The notes beneath the pieces were generated by a model, which worked only from the letters and a program-made list of their open reading frames with translations, did no database searches and was not told where the DNA came from. 64,000 bases of DNA from Diplodia intermedia (lineage: Eukaryota > Ascomycota > Dothideomycetes > Botryosphaeriales > Botryosphaeriaceae). The position numbers and the translations under genes were made by a program. The stretch lies in the NCBI GenBank assembly GCA_021495925.1, contig JAKEKT010000008.1:62001-126000 (forward strand). The letters are read 5' to 3'. Shown here piece after piece: positions 45,583 to 57,009 of this stretch; positions within the stretch are counted from its first letter, which is position 1, and the number at the start of each line of letters is the position of its first letter.

Positions 45583-46744
45583 ATGTCCGCACAGGCTCAA
45601 GACCTCAAGAAGACGTCCGGCACCCAAGCGGCCGGGCCTTCTACCGTCAGCGCCGCCCAGCAGAGCGACAATGTGGCCCACGCCCTGGCCGGTGCTGGCG
45701 GAGGGCTGCTCTCCATGGCCCTGACGTAGGCTCCCTTGACAGCAGCCCCGCCGTCGTCGTTGCGCTGATACAAGCCAGCTACCCGCTCATCACCCTCTCC
45801 ACCCGCGCACAGGTCGAGTCGAAGCGGGCCCAGTCGTCGACCCTCGATGCTGCCAAGCGCATCATCCAGCGCGAGGGTATCAGCGGTCTCTACGCCGGCC
45901 TGGAGTCCGCCCTGTTCGGCATCAGCGTCACCAACTTCGTATACTACTACTGTACGTAGCATGTGACAGGCGGGGATATGAAAGCGAGCGGAAAGGGCTG
46001 ACAGACCGTCTCCGTGACCAGGGTACGAATGGACCCGCGCCGGCTTCGAGAAGGCCGCAATCAAGGCCGGCCGCGCCTCCAAGAAGCTCACCACCGTCGA
46101 GTCGATGATCGCGGGCGCCATCGCCGGCAGCGCCACCGTCCTCCTCACCAACCCCATCTGGGTTGTCAACACGCGCATGACGGCGCGCAAGTCCGAGTCG
46201 AACGAGCAGCTGCCCGGCAGCAAGCCCGCCAAGCCGGCATCGACCATCGGCACCCTCCTCTCCATCATCAAGGACGAGGGCTTCACGCGCCTCTTCGCTG
46301 GCGTCGTCCCCGCCCTGGTCCTCGTCATCAACCCGATCCTGCAGTACACCTTCTTCGAGCAGTTGAAGAACGTGTTGGAGAAGAGGCGACGCGTCACTCC
46401 GACCGATTCGTTCTACCTGGGTGCGCTGGGTAAGCTCCTGGCTACATCCATCACCTACCCTTATATCACGGTCAAGAGCCGCATGCATGTTGCCGGCAAG
46501 GATGGTCCCAAGGAGGACATGATGACGAGCTTCCGCCGCATCATCAAGGAGGAAGGCTGGGCTGGTCTCTATGGCGGTGAGTTACTCCTAGCAGGCGGTA
46601 TGGTCGGCAGATGTACTGACACTGTGAAAAGGCATTGGCCCCAAGGTTACGCAGTCGGTGATCACTGCTGCGTTCTTGTTCGCTTTCAAGGACGCTCTCT
46701 ACGACATGACTGTTAAGGCCAGGAGGGCGGCTATCAAGAAATAA
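45583..46744 (+). CDS. Peroxisomal adenine nucleotide carrier (ANT1/PMP47 type)
   Basis: Four exons (45583-45725, 45779-45951, 46022-46576, 46632-46744) encode 327 residues. Three mitochondrial-carrier repeats are present. The first has YPLITLSTRAQVESKR, built over intron 1. The second has NPIWVVNTRMTARK, with the W-V-x-N-T-R mark of PMP47-like carriers. The third has YPYITVKSRMHVAGK. Six helices are expected in the peroxisomal membrane. The family exchanges cytosolic ATP for peroxisomal AMP/ADP to fuel acyl-CoA activation for beta-oxidation. The C-terminal VKARRAAIKK is basic. Identity comes from motif pattern and length; another peroxisomal carrier substrate is possible. Confidence 0.85.
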
Positions 46745-47487
46745 ATGGCACCCGCTGCGGCACAGAACGTGAATGCAACCCTCGCATAAGTAGTGGGCTG
46801 CAGGCGTCATGTCACACCACCGAGTGGCTACACCCTGGGCCTTCGGTCGCGAGCATCGGCTTTGATGAATGCTAGTCTGCTCCATACCGAGGGCACTCGA
46901 CACGACTATTTGTATGTATGTACGAACGACGATGAGGAAGCAGATTGCCCCAGGCCTCATCAGCGCAGTTTTCTTGAGTACCGTTCGGCTCAAACTAGGG
47001 TTTTTGAAGTGTTGTACATGAAAAGCAGATACCTACACGTAAATAGCAATGCACTTCGCGATTTGTCGTGATCATGACCAAATACCTGTCTTCACATGCT
47101 ATTGTCTCGAGCTTACACTGTGCGGCGGCCTCAGTCATCTGCATGATCTCCCATAACACCTCGGATCGAATCCGGAAGCGCATCAAGATAAAAGGTCATG
47201 TGCGATCTCATTTTCACATGTAACTGATAACGGGTTTATGATCTGCTAGCCAGGCAGCTGGTAGGTGTGCATCAAATTCGCCGCCACAAATTCGCTGCAT
47301 TCGGCAAAGGTCAAAGCCGAGCGAGACCGAGGTCGGAGCACCGGAGGGACAACCATCACAAAGGAGCACAGAAAAGAGCCTCGGGCGAACCCAGCAAGTG
47401 ACGTAGATGATGTAGACGGCGTCTCAGGTGCATGGAGAGTACATATACAAAATTGTCATGAATTTCTTTCATCAAGTCAATCAAGAA
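46745..47487. other. Intergenic, no gene recognised
   Basis: 3' flank of the carrier gene and 5' flank of tRNA-iMet. A palindromic CGGATCGAATCCG word near 47162 looks like a T-arm, but no tRNA can be folded around it. Confidence 0.5.
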
Positions 47488-47614
47488 AGCTGCGTGGCGC
47501 AGCGGAAGCGGTAAGAATCTCTCACTCAAAGTGTTCTTGGAACAACGCACTAACGACCTTAATAGCGCCGGGCTCATAACCCGGAGGACAATGGATCGAA
47601 ACCATTCGCAGCTA
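47488..47614 (+). tRNA. Initiator tRNA-Met (CAT) interrupted in the D-arm by a spliceosomal-type intron
   Basis: Acceptor AGCTGCG (47488-47494) pairs fully with CGCAGCT (47607-47613), then A73. D stem and loop are GCGC (47497-47500), AGCGGAA, GCG (47508-47510), then the insert, then C25 (47566) that completes the stem. Anticodon arm CCGGG/CTCATAA/CCCGG spans 47568-47584 with CAT at 47575-47577 and no intron at 37/38. T arm is AATGG/ATCGAAA/CCATT (47590-47606). Hallmarks of a eukaryotic initiator are all present: A1:U72 pair, three stacked G:C pairs by the anticodon loop, and A54 and A60 in the T loop. Box A TGGCGCAGCGG (47495-47505) and box B GGATCGAAACC (47593-47603) are intact. Without the 55-nt insert the tRNA is 72 nt and perfect. 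See the separate intron entry. Confidence 0.92.
47511..47565 (+). other. 55-nt GT-AG insert in the tRNA-iMet D-arm
   Basis: The insert starts GTAAGAATC, carries the branch motif CACTAAC (branch A at 47553, 12 nt before the end) and ends CTTAATAG. Size and signals match the mRNA introns of this window (for example 20260-20309: GTAAGAATC, CACTAAC, GCTAG). Exact removal joins GCG to CGCC and restores a four-pair D stem. Canonical nuclear tRNA introns lie after position 37. This one lies between 24 and 25. Confidence 0.85.
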
Positions 47615-47626
47615 GAAATGGCTTTC

Positions 47627-47633
47627 TTTTTTT
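47627..47633 (+). terminator. Pol III terminator (T7) of tRNA-iMet
   Basis: A TTTTTTT run starts 13 nt after the discriminator base, which supports transcription of the gene by RNA polymerase III. Confidence 0.65.
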
Positions 47634-48672
47634 GCCCTTTTCTTTTCCGCGTCCTTCGCTGTGAGTGGTTGAAGCGGGCCCCATCAATTTCGTTTTGGGC
47701 CCACATACCCGAGAAATGACTCACCCGAACGTTTTCGTGACCATGCTACGGGAGCGTTGACTGGCTGCCCTGCCAATATTGTGAACCCACCGGAGTGCGA
47801 TGATAAAAAATTGCTGTTCGAAACTCGTTGCTCGCATTACACTAAACGCGACATCGCGACTACATTACTTTTGTCTGCAGAGGCAATAGCGCCGTAAAGA
47901 AGACTGCTAATCGCCCCTCCTTGCCGGCGCCTTGCCAGAGCTTGCTTGCATGAACATCAGAGCAGCAGAAAGACAAGACAGGAAACGACTCCTACACCCG
48001 CGTGAGGAAACTCGAAACAAGAAATCGCATTATTTCGAAGGGAAACAGTGACGTCGATTCGTACCCTGATTGAGAACCCCGTTTTCACACGCGCAAAAAA
48101 AATCATATTATGCGGAAAGGGAAGCAAGAAGTGGTATAGACCCATAGCTGATGCACCGTTACCTGATCCCTCCCCAACTGCCTAACGAGAAGACTGAATA
48201 AGAGGGAATAATACCACCTCGCAAGCTATGCAAAACCCAGACGAGGAAAGACGACTGCCGATCAAAAACAAGCAAACGCAAAGAACCGCCACCCGTCGAT
48301 GCAAAAGAGCCACTGCTAGCACTCCGCCCCTCGCCGGCATTTTTGGTTGATATACTACACGAAGAAAGGATGTCGAAACTAAAAAGGAAGCACGGAGACC
48401 AAAAGCAGGAAAAAATTCAAAACAAGTCCATCAACCTGTCAGACCAGAAAATCAGAACCGAGTTTGGCACGGTGCGGGTGGTGGAAACCGTAGACGCCAT
48501 GTCGCTGTTGGAAAGGAGCAGCAGGAGCTACTTCGTCAATCACGGCAGCAGTCCGAACGTGTCAGGGAATTGCACCATCCTGCAGCAGCATCCACCCGTC
48601 CCGGTGAATTGGGTCAGAACGGTGGGCAATGTGACGAGGAACGTGACTCGTCGGCGACACGCTATAGCCACC
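47634..48672. other. Intergenic, 3' flank of the seb1-like gene
   Basis: No further gene recognised. A plus-strand open frame (48343-48960) lies mostly antisense to the last seb1 exon and is rejected. Confidence 0.5.
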
Positions 48673-51201
48673 TCACATACCGGGCAGCTGGAAGCCGAAG
48701 CCCGGGACAGCTGGCGGCACGCCAATCGTGTGAGGCTCTGGCCGAGGTTCCCCTCCCTGGGGTCCGCCGGGGCGCGGATCGGGCTTGCGGAAGCGCGGCG
48801 CGTTAGGGTCAAAACCACCGCCATGGTGACCTCCGCCGCCATGGTTGTTGCGCCGGCCATGGAAGTGACCGTGCTTACCGGTGGGCTCAGGGCCGACGCG
48901 GCGACTCATGGCTTTACCTTTTGCGTTATTAAATGGTTTCCCTATGATTTCGAGGTGTGAGTTGAGGAACATACCCTTGGATGAGACTCCAGTTCCAATC
49001 TCAATGTCGGGCTCTTCGATCACGAGGCCAGTCTCAAGAGCACGTCCACCCGTCCCGCCGTACTCGGACGTGACGACCCACTTACGATCGGCCTCCGTCA
49101 GACGGTCAATGGGGATAACACTAATGCCGGTGCTATAATCACTGCATTCGCGAGGACCGAAGCCTACGCCCCAGCGAGTCTTGGTCCCGTTAGTTGAAAG
49201 ACGTCGAACAATGGGATCGTGAACTCACCTGACGAGCCTTGTTCAAAACCTGCGGGTTTTTCTCTTTCTCCATGCCAAGCTTGGCTTGAACGGAGTCAGT
49301 ACGATTAGCCATCTTGACAAACGCATGATGCTTTTCCGGGTTGACGATGCAGGTCTGAACTTCTCCAAAGCGGCTGAAAATCTGCCGGAGTTCCTGCTCA
49401 GAGGCCCTGTTTCTGCAATTAGTATCATCAGGTGGCCAAGACACAGCATGGACTGGACAACTTACGAGACGCCTCCTACAAACAAGGTGCGACTAAGCAC
49501 CTTGATGTTGCCCCTGGGTAAGTTCGGGTCATGCTGAATGTACTTAGGCCTAGGGTTCGTGCTCGTGCTCGCGCTCGTGCTCCTCTGCTGCTGCGAATGC
49601 TGCTGCTGCTGCTGTTGTTGCTGAACAGCAGGCGAGTTACGATGCTTATCACGGTTTCTCCTATTCTTCCTACCACCACGGCGATTCCCACCATGCTCGC
49701 TGGACGGCTGGCCGTTTGCGCTACCAGGTCCACCGCCAGGTCCATCGGGAGCGCCAGGAGGAATGTAGGGGTCGTAAGCACCATACGTTGGGCTCTCACG
49801 GCGGTTCACCGGAGGACTGCGTCGAAGTTTCGAACCTGGAGAACGGCTGCGATCACGGCTGCGATCGAAGTCGCGAGGATCTTCTCTACTCCTATAGTCT
49901 TGCGCAGCTTGAACGTGGCCATTAGGCGCCATTTGTGCAAATCCGTTCTGGGCCGGAGCGGCTTGAGGTGGTTGGGTGGCAGCCGGCATGCCTGGCACAC
50001 CGGGCAGGCCCTGAGCATTACCGCTCATGGCAGCGATGACCTGAGCTATTTGTTCCGGGCTCCAACCTTGCTGCACCAAAGAGCCTATGAACTGCATGAA
50101 GGCTTCATTGCCACCGGGCATACTTTGAAAGGCCTGAGGCATCAGAGGGTTGACCGGCACAGCAGGAGCCGGTGCGGCAGCCGACGCAGGTGCGGCATTA
50201 CCCTGGCCATTTGGCTGGGGTACATACGAAGGCATGGGCGGAGCAGTCAAAGCAGGGCCTACGTTCTGCTGTTGCGGTTGAGTAGGGGTGGCATATTGCG
50301 TGCTGTTTTGATACTGGACATTCTGCGTCGGAGTAGCAGTCTGCTGCTTTCCTACGTTGGCAAGACTTGCAAGCAGTGAGACTGTGCCAGAGGGCGCTGC
50401 TGAAGCTACCGGTGCTGCTTGCGGCTGAGCCGCCGGGTCAGAGGTAGCACCCGTCGGAGTTCCGGTCGCTAGAGGCGCAGCTGCAGATACGAAGACATCA
50501 GACCCTCGTTTCGTCTCGCGGGGCGGTTCCTGGAAGCTGGGGAGAGTCTTACGGGCTCCTAAGCGTTGCTTGAAGTCGGCAAGCAGCTGCTGGGGAAACG
50601 TGTTGCCGCGCTCCCAGATTTCAATCATCTTGCCAATTCTCTCCTAGAAAATGAAAACATGTGAGTAAACGGGCCAACATGTAAGTATTTAAAACCGCTC
50701 GACTCGCGACGGCGAAACAACTCGTATCCGGAAGACAAATGCTGCGCAGCACGGATTCGACAAAGCGTACCTTCTGGTCCTCTGGTGCATTCTGAATGAG
50801 GTCATGCATCATCGGGGGGAGCAACTGGGTCGCAATAACAACCCCAATAGAGTTCGGCGCCTTTGATACGTCAGAACCTGCGGTTGTTGCATCTTCTTTG
50901 TTCAGTCGGGCCTTGTCCGCCCACTGCCGCACGACGGCATCAAGCACATAGAGTACGCCAAGCTTATGGGTGTTGGGAGAGGTATTGAAGCGGTCGCGGA
51001 TCGTCTGGAGGATTTGGGGGCATTGCTACAACGGCCAGAGGTTAGTAGGGCTCACGTCTGTCTTGGGGAGCGATCTCGGCCTACGTTTGCGTTCGCAATG
51101 CAGAGGTTGGTGATGGCGGTGATCTTCGACTTGTTGGCTCCTGGGGGCTTCAGCGCAGACAGCGATAGCAGCAACGTGTTCAGCTCTTCGATGGCTGACA
51201 T
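48673..51201 (-). CDS. Seb1/Nrd1-type RNA polymerase II CTD- and RNA-binding protein
   Basis: Six exons (51201-51085, 51025-50771, 50643-49466, 49412-49229, 49179-48975, 48917-48673) encode 727 residues. The CTD-interacting domain (1-145) holds KPPGANKSKITAITNLC, THKLGVLYVLDAVVRQW and ERIGKMIEIWERGNTFP. A long Ala/Pro/Gln linker follows, then an Arg/Ser-Asp part (DPRDFDRSRDRSRSPGSK). The RRM is RTLFVGGVSNRASEQELRQI with HHAFVKMANR. Next is the Seb1-specific block WGVGFGPRECSDYSTGISVI, DRLTEADRKWVVTSEYGGTG, EEPDIEIGTGVSSK. The tail is Gly/His-rich. Homologues bind phosphorylated Pol II and nascent RNA and direct 3' end formation and termination. The last intron (48918-48974, in frame if retained) is inferred because SSK/GKAMSRRVG joins better. 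Divergent from citrate synthase. Confidence 0.88.
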
Positions 51202-52000
51202 GACTACTTCTATAGGCGCGACGGCGCCACGGTCGAGCTCAAGCAGAGGGCGCGCAGGTTGCGCGCGTGTTGAATAGCAAAGGTCTGCGGAATACTTGAG
51301 TGTGGTAGAGCGGAGCCGGCGGCGCTACGTCACTGAATAAACCTCGAGCTGCAGAGCAGACGGGAGGCAACAGATGCAGCCAGGCGATGGCGGGTGAGAT
51401 GGGGCTTCGCGAGCTGAAGACTTGGTGGTACGCAAGGTGGAGAGGCGACTACGAAGACGGTCTGCCACAGCGGATGCGCTCGCCGCTTCCTTGACACGAT
51501 CAAAAGCTTACGGTGGCGGCGCTTGGGATACGGAGAAGAAGCTGAGGTGCGTGGTGACTGCGTCTTCAGGAGACGATCTGGCACTCGCGCTTGGAAGCCG
51601 TGAAACGCAGCGCCCGGCCAGCCAGAGGCGGAAGGCGGTCACGGGGGGGTCGCGGCGCCGGCGGGAGGCAGCACGTCCAGCTGGGTGCCACGGGCTGAGC
51701 GTACAGTGCTTATTTCTCGAGGCGACGAGTGCGCTTGTTGCGGGTGTATGTAATGGCGATGACGAGGGATGCACGCTCGCCGCCATACGTCGCTACCGCG
51801 GCGCAGGCTCGGGCGAGCAGGCGCGGACGCGGGCGCACGGACCCTAGGTACCCGGACGGCCGATGCATCGGCGCCCTCACAGCCGGAGGACGGGCAGCTG
51901 GCCCTCAAAGCTTTCCCGCCAACTTTCGCGCCATTTATTTATCCCACCCACTCCCCCATCAATTCCTCTCCTCTCCCCCGCCCCATCTCCGTCCTGCACA
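51202..52000 (+). promoter_or_regulatory. Shared upstream region of seb1-like gene and citrate synthase; CIT core promoter at 51935-52000
   Basis: 799 bp separate opposing starts. For citrate synthase, a TATA-like TTTATTTAT (51935-51943) is followed by a CT-rich tract (about 51946-51990) and GCACAATGG at the start codon. This arrangement is typical of strongly expressed fungal housekeeping genes. Open frames between 51420 and 51900 are GC-rich artefacts. Confidence 0.55.
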
Positions 52001-53540
52001 ATGGCTTCTACCCTGCGCCTCGGTTCCTCTGCTCTGCGCGCCTCCACCAGGGCGCCTGCGCGCTCTGCTGCCTTCAACGGCCTGCGCTGCTACTCTAGCA
52101 AGACTACTGTAAGCTGTCCATTGCCGCCGCCGCTTGCCGCGCCTCCCGCTGACACGCCCTGCTGCAGTCCCTGAAGGACACCTTCGCCGCCAAGGTCCCC
52201 GAAGAGCAGGAGAAGGTCAAGAAGCTCAAGAAGTGCGCGCATCCCACCCCGCCGCCACAGCAGGCCGCCATCCGCTAACATTGACATCAGGGAGTATGGC
52301 AGCAAGGTCCTCGGCGAGGTCACCCTCGACCAGGTCTACGGTGGTGCCCGTGGCATCAAGGCCCTTGTCTGGGAGGTTAGTGCACCATGCACTCTTCTCA
52401 TCTGCGCCTAGTGCTAATAGCTTCGTTCAGGGCTCTGTCCTCGACTCTGAGGAGGGTATCCGCTTCCGCGGCAAGACCGTAAGTAATAACATGCACCACT
52501 TGCGTCAACAATTGCTCACAACATCTAGATCCCCGAGTGCCAGCAGCTCCTTCCCAAGGCTCCCGGTGGCGAGGAGCCTCTTCCTGAGGGTATGTGTTCA
52601 TCTTGACAAGACGGGGATAGACACAAGCTGATGGGCACAGGTCTCTTCTGGCTTCTTCTGACCGGCGAGGTCCCCTCTGAGCAGCAGGTCCGCGACCTCT
52701 CTGCTGAGTGGGCCGCCCGCTCCGATATCCCCAAGTTCGTCGAGGAGCTCATTGACCGCTGCCCCAACGACCTCCACCCCATGGCCCAGTTCTCTTTGGC
52801 CGTCACCGCTCTTGAGCACCAGTCTGCCTTCGCCAAGGCCTACGCCCGCGGCATCCACAAGTCTCAGTACTGGGAGCACACCTTTGAGGACTCCATGGAC
52901 CTCATTGCTAAGCTGCCTACCATTGCCGCTCGCATCTACCGCAACGTCTTCAAGGATGGCAAGGTCGCTCCCGTCCAGAAGGACAAGGACTACGCCTTCA
53001 ACCTGGCCAACCAGCTCGGCTTCTCCGAGAACAAGGACTTTGTCGAGCTCATGAGGCTGTACCTGACCATCCACTCTGACCACGAGGGTGGCAACGTCAG
53101 CGCCCACACCACCCACCTCGTCGGCTCTGCTCTCAGCTCTCCTTACCTGTCCCTGGCCGCTGGTCTCAACGGTCTTGCTGGTCCTCTCCACGGTCTGGCT
53201 AACCAGGAGGTGCTCAACTGGCTCACTAAGATGAAGACTGCCGTTGGCAACGATCTCAGCGACCAGTCCATCAAGGACTACCTGTGGTCCACTCTCAAGT
53301 CCGGCCAGGTCGTTCCCGGCTACGGCCACGCCGTGCTCCGCAAGACTGACCCCCGTTACGTCTCCCAGCGCGAGTTCGCCCAGAAGCACCTGCCTGACGA
53401 CCCCATGTTCAAGCTCGTCTCCCAGGTCTACAAGATTGCCCCCGGTGTCCTCACCGAGCACGGCAAGACCAAGAACCCCTACCCCAACGTCGACGCTCAC
53501 TCCGGTGTTCTCCTCCAGTACTACGGCCTCACCGAGCAGA

Positions 53541-53571
<31 letters not shown>

Positions 53572-53686
53572 CGCTCTCGGTGTCCTTCCCCAGCTCATCA
53601 TCGACCGCGCCATCGGCATGCCCATCGAGCGCCCTAAGTCCTTCAGCACCGAGGCCTACGCCAAGCTGGTCGGCGCTTCTCTGTAA
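52001..53686 (+). CDS. Citrate synthase, mitochondrial
   Basis: Six exons (52001-52108, 52168-52232, 52291-52375, 52431-52478, 52529-52589, 52641-53686) encode 470 residues. The first 30-35 residues are a mitochondrial presequence (MASTLRLGSSALRASTRAPA, basic and without acidic residues). Catalytic residues are in place: His in GLAGPLHGLANQEV, His in VVPGYGHAVLRKTDPR and Asp in PNVDAHSGVLLQYYG. Substrate and CoA contacts lie around FRGKTIPECQQLLPKA. The enzyme condenses acetyl-CoA and oxaloacetate to citrate in the matrix. Codons end almost always in C or G, as in highly expressed genes. The N-terminal quarter is split by five short introns while the last exon is over 1 kb. A peroxisomal methylcitrate synthase is less likely because no C-terminal SKL/AKL is present (ends VGASL). 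Confidence 0.97.
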
Positions 53687-54915
53687 ACGCTTTTCGGGGG
53701 ATTTAGAGCATAGATGGATGGGAAAATTGTACCTAACTAGGATAACGGACTGGTTCATGGGTTTGGAGTGGGCGCTAAGCATTGTCTACCCAATGCGTAG
53801 TAATTGAATGTACGGATATGTAACAACAGTACTCTGTCATACCGACTCGCGCTGGAAGTGAATGGAAAGTCCGCGACCCAATGCGCCTATGACAAGACAA
53901 GCTGGGTCTCGCGACTCGAGTACGGCTGGTTCCGTGCCCATTGGACTTGGGACGGGACTGGAGTGTCCTGGAGCAATTTTGCAATTGGTGATGTCGCGAC
54001 AGATGACGCGGTGTGGGCCGGGCGCTAGCAGCTCGCACGGCACCCCTTGGTTGGCCTTGCAGACCCTGCAACTCGGTCTTGTCAACGAAAATAAACCTTC
54101 AGCCTCACATAATACCCGATTCGCAGTGCAGACGGAAGCAGCAAGCTTACACGTACTGCCGCTGGTGGCGGTAGCGGGAGGGGGAAGGCGCCGGCAAAGC
54201 TAGACAGGCTAGCGGTGAGGGCCGGGCGGCGGCACGTTGGGGCTGATGGGGCTACATGGGGCGCGGTTGTTGAACCGTAGCCAGTTTGCTGAGGATCGGC
54301 TGGGGAGCCGAGTGTGGGTGCGCAGGGTCGGCGTCGGACATTGCGTTGCTCAACAACAGTGCCGCTCGAGCTCCGATGGCGCCCTGGTCGGACTTCCGTT
54401 GTGAGAAGCAGCAGGGCGGCGCTGTATTATTGATTCCGGCTCAGCAATACGACCCGCAGCGGATGCGATGCCGTCTCAGCTCACTCAGCGTGTGCCTGAT
54501 GGTGCCAGCGACCGGGGCGCCTGTCGCAGCAGCAGCCAGGGCAACAGCTGCAGCCGCGGCTATGCGTAATGCGCTCCTCGTCCCGTTGGTGCCCGAGTCC
54601 CCTAGATAGCAACTTGTCAACAGCAGGCCGCGAAGCAGCAGAGGGTTGCACGGTCCCGGTTTTCTTCCCAACTGTTGTCCCGTAGGAGCGCACCGACGCC
54701 GCGGGTGCACCAGCTCTCGGCCACTAACTAGCTACCAAGCACGGACGGACATCCCGCTGCGCGCCCAGCTCAGCACCGCCCCCCATATACATTCCGCGCC
54801 GCCCACTCCGACCCTCTCCTCCTTCCTTCCTTTCCTCTGCATATCGCACTACTTTTGCGACGAAGCACCCTACTGCCTTGGTCAGGCCCCCTCCCCTCCG
54901 CGAAGCACCTAGATC
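53687..54915. other. Intergenic; citrate synthase 3' flank and yhm2 promoter
   Basis: No gene recognised. Just before yhm2 there is an ATATACATT TATA-like word near 54785, a CT-rich tract (about 54801-54840), and CT stretches to 54910. Confidence 0.5.
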
Positions 54916-56075
54916 ATGTCCACTCCCGCAGCCACCATGGCAGGCGTCGAGGCGCCCCCGAAGCTCGAGAAGAAGCCGATCAAGTTCAGCAACTTGCTGC
55001 TTGGCTCGGGTCTGAACATGTTCGAAGTGTCGACGCTGGGTCAGGTAAGTCACTCCCCAAACGCGCCGCAAAGTGGTCCGCTGGACGCTAACGCACCCGC
55101 CTTCGGTACAGCCTTTGGAGGTCGTTAAGACCACCATGGCCGCGAACCGCAGCGATGGCTTCGGCGGTGCTATCCGCAAGATTTGGGCCCGTGGTGGTGT
55201 CTTTGGCTGTAAGTTGACACGCATCATGTGGACATGTGAGCCCCAGCCGTACTGACGCCATTTCCCCGCAGTTTACCAAGGTCTGATTCCCTGGGCCTGG
55301 ATCGAGGCGTCCACCAAGGGAGCTGTGCTCCTGTTCGTCGCCTCCGAAGCCGAGTACCACGCGCGCTCCTTCGGCGCCTCCCCCTTCATCGGCGGCATCA
55401 GTGGCGGTATGGTCGGCGGTCTCGCCCAGGCCTACGCGACCATGGGTTTCTGCACCTGCATGAAGACGGTCGAGATCACAAAGCACAAGGTTGCCGCTTC
55501 TGGTGCGAAGCCGCCGGGCACGATGGAGACATTCATGGGCATCTGGCGCGCCGAGGGTCTCCGTGGCATCAACAAGGGCGTCAACGCCGTCGCCGTTCGC
55601 CAGGTCACCAACTGGGGTTCTCGCTTCGGTCTGTCCCGAGTTGCGGAAACCGGCATCCGTAGGGTGACCGGAAAGGAAGGCGGCGAGAAGCTCAGCGTCG
55701 TTGAGAAGATCATCGCCTCCACCCTCGGTGGTGGTCTGTCCGCCTGGAACCAGCCGATCGAGGTCATCCGCGTTGAGCTGCAGAGCAAGGTCGAGGACCC
55801 TAACCGGCCGAAGAAGATGAACGTCGCCAACGCGGCGAAGTACATTTACCAGAAGAACGGCATCAAGGGTTTGTACAGGGGCGTTACACCTAGGATTGGT
55901 TTGGGCGTTTGGCAGACGGTCTGCATGGTTGCTTTGGGTGACGTGTAAGTGATCTTCTCCCTCCAGCTCCCCCACTGCATTCTCCACAGCGGCAACCCAT
56001 GCTGACATCTTCTCCAATAGTGCTAAGGAAGCTGTCGAGAAGCTCACTGGCGACCAAGTCACGGCGAAGCACTAG
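54916..56075 (+). CDS. Mitochondrial citrate/2-oxoglutarate carrier YHM2
   Basis: Four exons (54916-55044, 55112-55208, 55272-55944, 56021-56075) encode 317 residues. It has carrier-family structure: QPLEVVKTTMAANRSDGFGG (first repeat, joined over intron 1), TMGFCTCMKTVEITKHKVA (second, with the unusual Cys-Met-Lys form seen in YHM2) and NQPIEVIRVELQSKVEDPNR (third). FYQGLIPWAWIEASTKGAVL is strongly conserved in YHM2. The carrier exports citrate from mitochondria in exchange for 2-oxoglutarate, supplying cytosolic NADPH and acetyl-CoA. It was also described as a nucleoid DNA-binding protein. It lies 1.2 kb downstream of citrate synthase in the same direction. Base bias is like that of citrate synthase, so high expression is likely. 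Confidence 0.93.
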
Positions 56076-57009
56076 ACGGGTACAGGCGTTTTTGGGGCTC
56101 ATCTCGGTCATCTCGGCCTGTCTGGGGGTATTTGCGATACCAGGATATTCATATGGACGATGGGAGAAAAGCACATATCATGTTGTTTTGGCCGGAACAC
56201 CGCTACAGGCGGGCAGTTATGACGGACTTCGAATGAGCACGAAACGATGCATCTGTGTTGGCCAGACTTTGAACGATGCTATACTGTTACGTAGCTTGCA
56301 CCGTTTGGCTGCGTGTTTTCCTATCTCTTCTTGTGCTCTTTGCCGTAGAAGACTATCTATAGACCAGACATATTCGAGGGTAAATGCTACTTCTCAAGAA
56401 AATAGTATTTCACCTCGATATTGTTTGTTTCCAGAAGCTTGCGTTAACGTTTGTGGGCACCGGCGTGCTCTCGTTTGCGCCGCCTATTCGCCAGCTGCGA
56501 GCGTCCAGGGAACACAACATTGCTCCCCTTTCCACATGGATTTGGGCCGTGGTGCTAGTGGCAGCAATGACACACTGATAACGATGATGTGATGCGGAGC
56601 GCGCAGTCGGTGGTCGGTGCACGCCAGGAGCCGTATCATCACCCCCTACGTGATAGGCTCCCAGCAATCATGCCTGATGCCACTTTCACCAGGCAAAGAG
56701 ACAGTCCTCGCCGCAGCCGCGTGTGTACGCCGAGCAGAGTCATCTGCTTAAGAACGCATGCGAACCGAAGGAAGTCCGGACTTCTTATTTCATCCTGTCT
56801 CAGCCCTCAGGGGGTCCAGCTGAGCGAACCCATCCCACGCGAGATACGCCGTGGCTGATGTGAGCATGACACGCACCCTGCTTCCAACAACTGGGCACAC
56901 CACCACTACGGCGTATGCATAGCGGCCAGGGTACCCAGGTAGGAAAAAAAGATTGTCTGATGATGAAGCACGCAAGATGTCGTCGTCGGTTTCAGTGCCT
57001 CAGGATGCC
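56076..57009. other. Intergenic, no gene recognised
   Basis: 3' flank of yhm2 and downstream side of the minus-strand tRNA-Asn. No supported ORF. Confidence 0.5.

Noticed and set aside
47150..47185. Palindromic CGGATCGAATCCG as a tRNA T arm
   Set aside because: The flanks do not pair and no anticodon arm is found upstream on either strand.
47265..47579. Plus-strand ORF of 104 codons over the tRNA-iMet
   Set aside because: It runs through the tRNA and its intron; no domain, and the RNA structure explains the conserved part.
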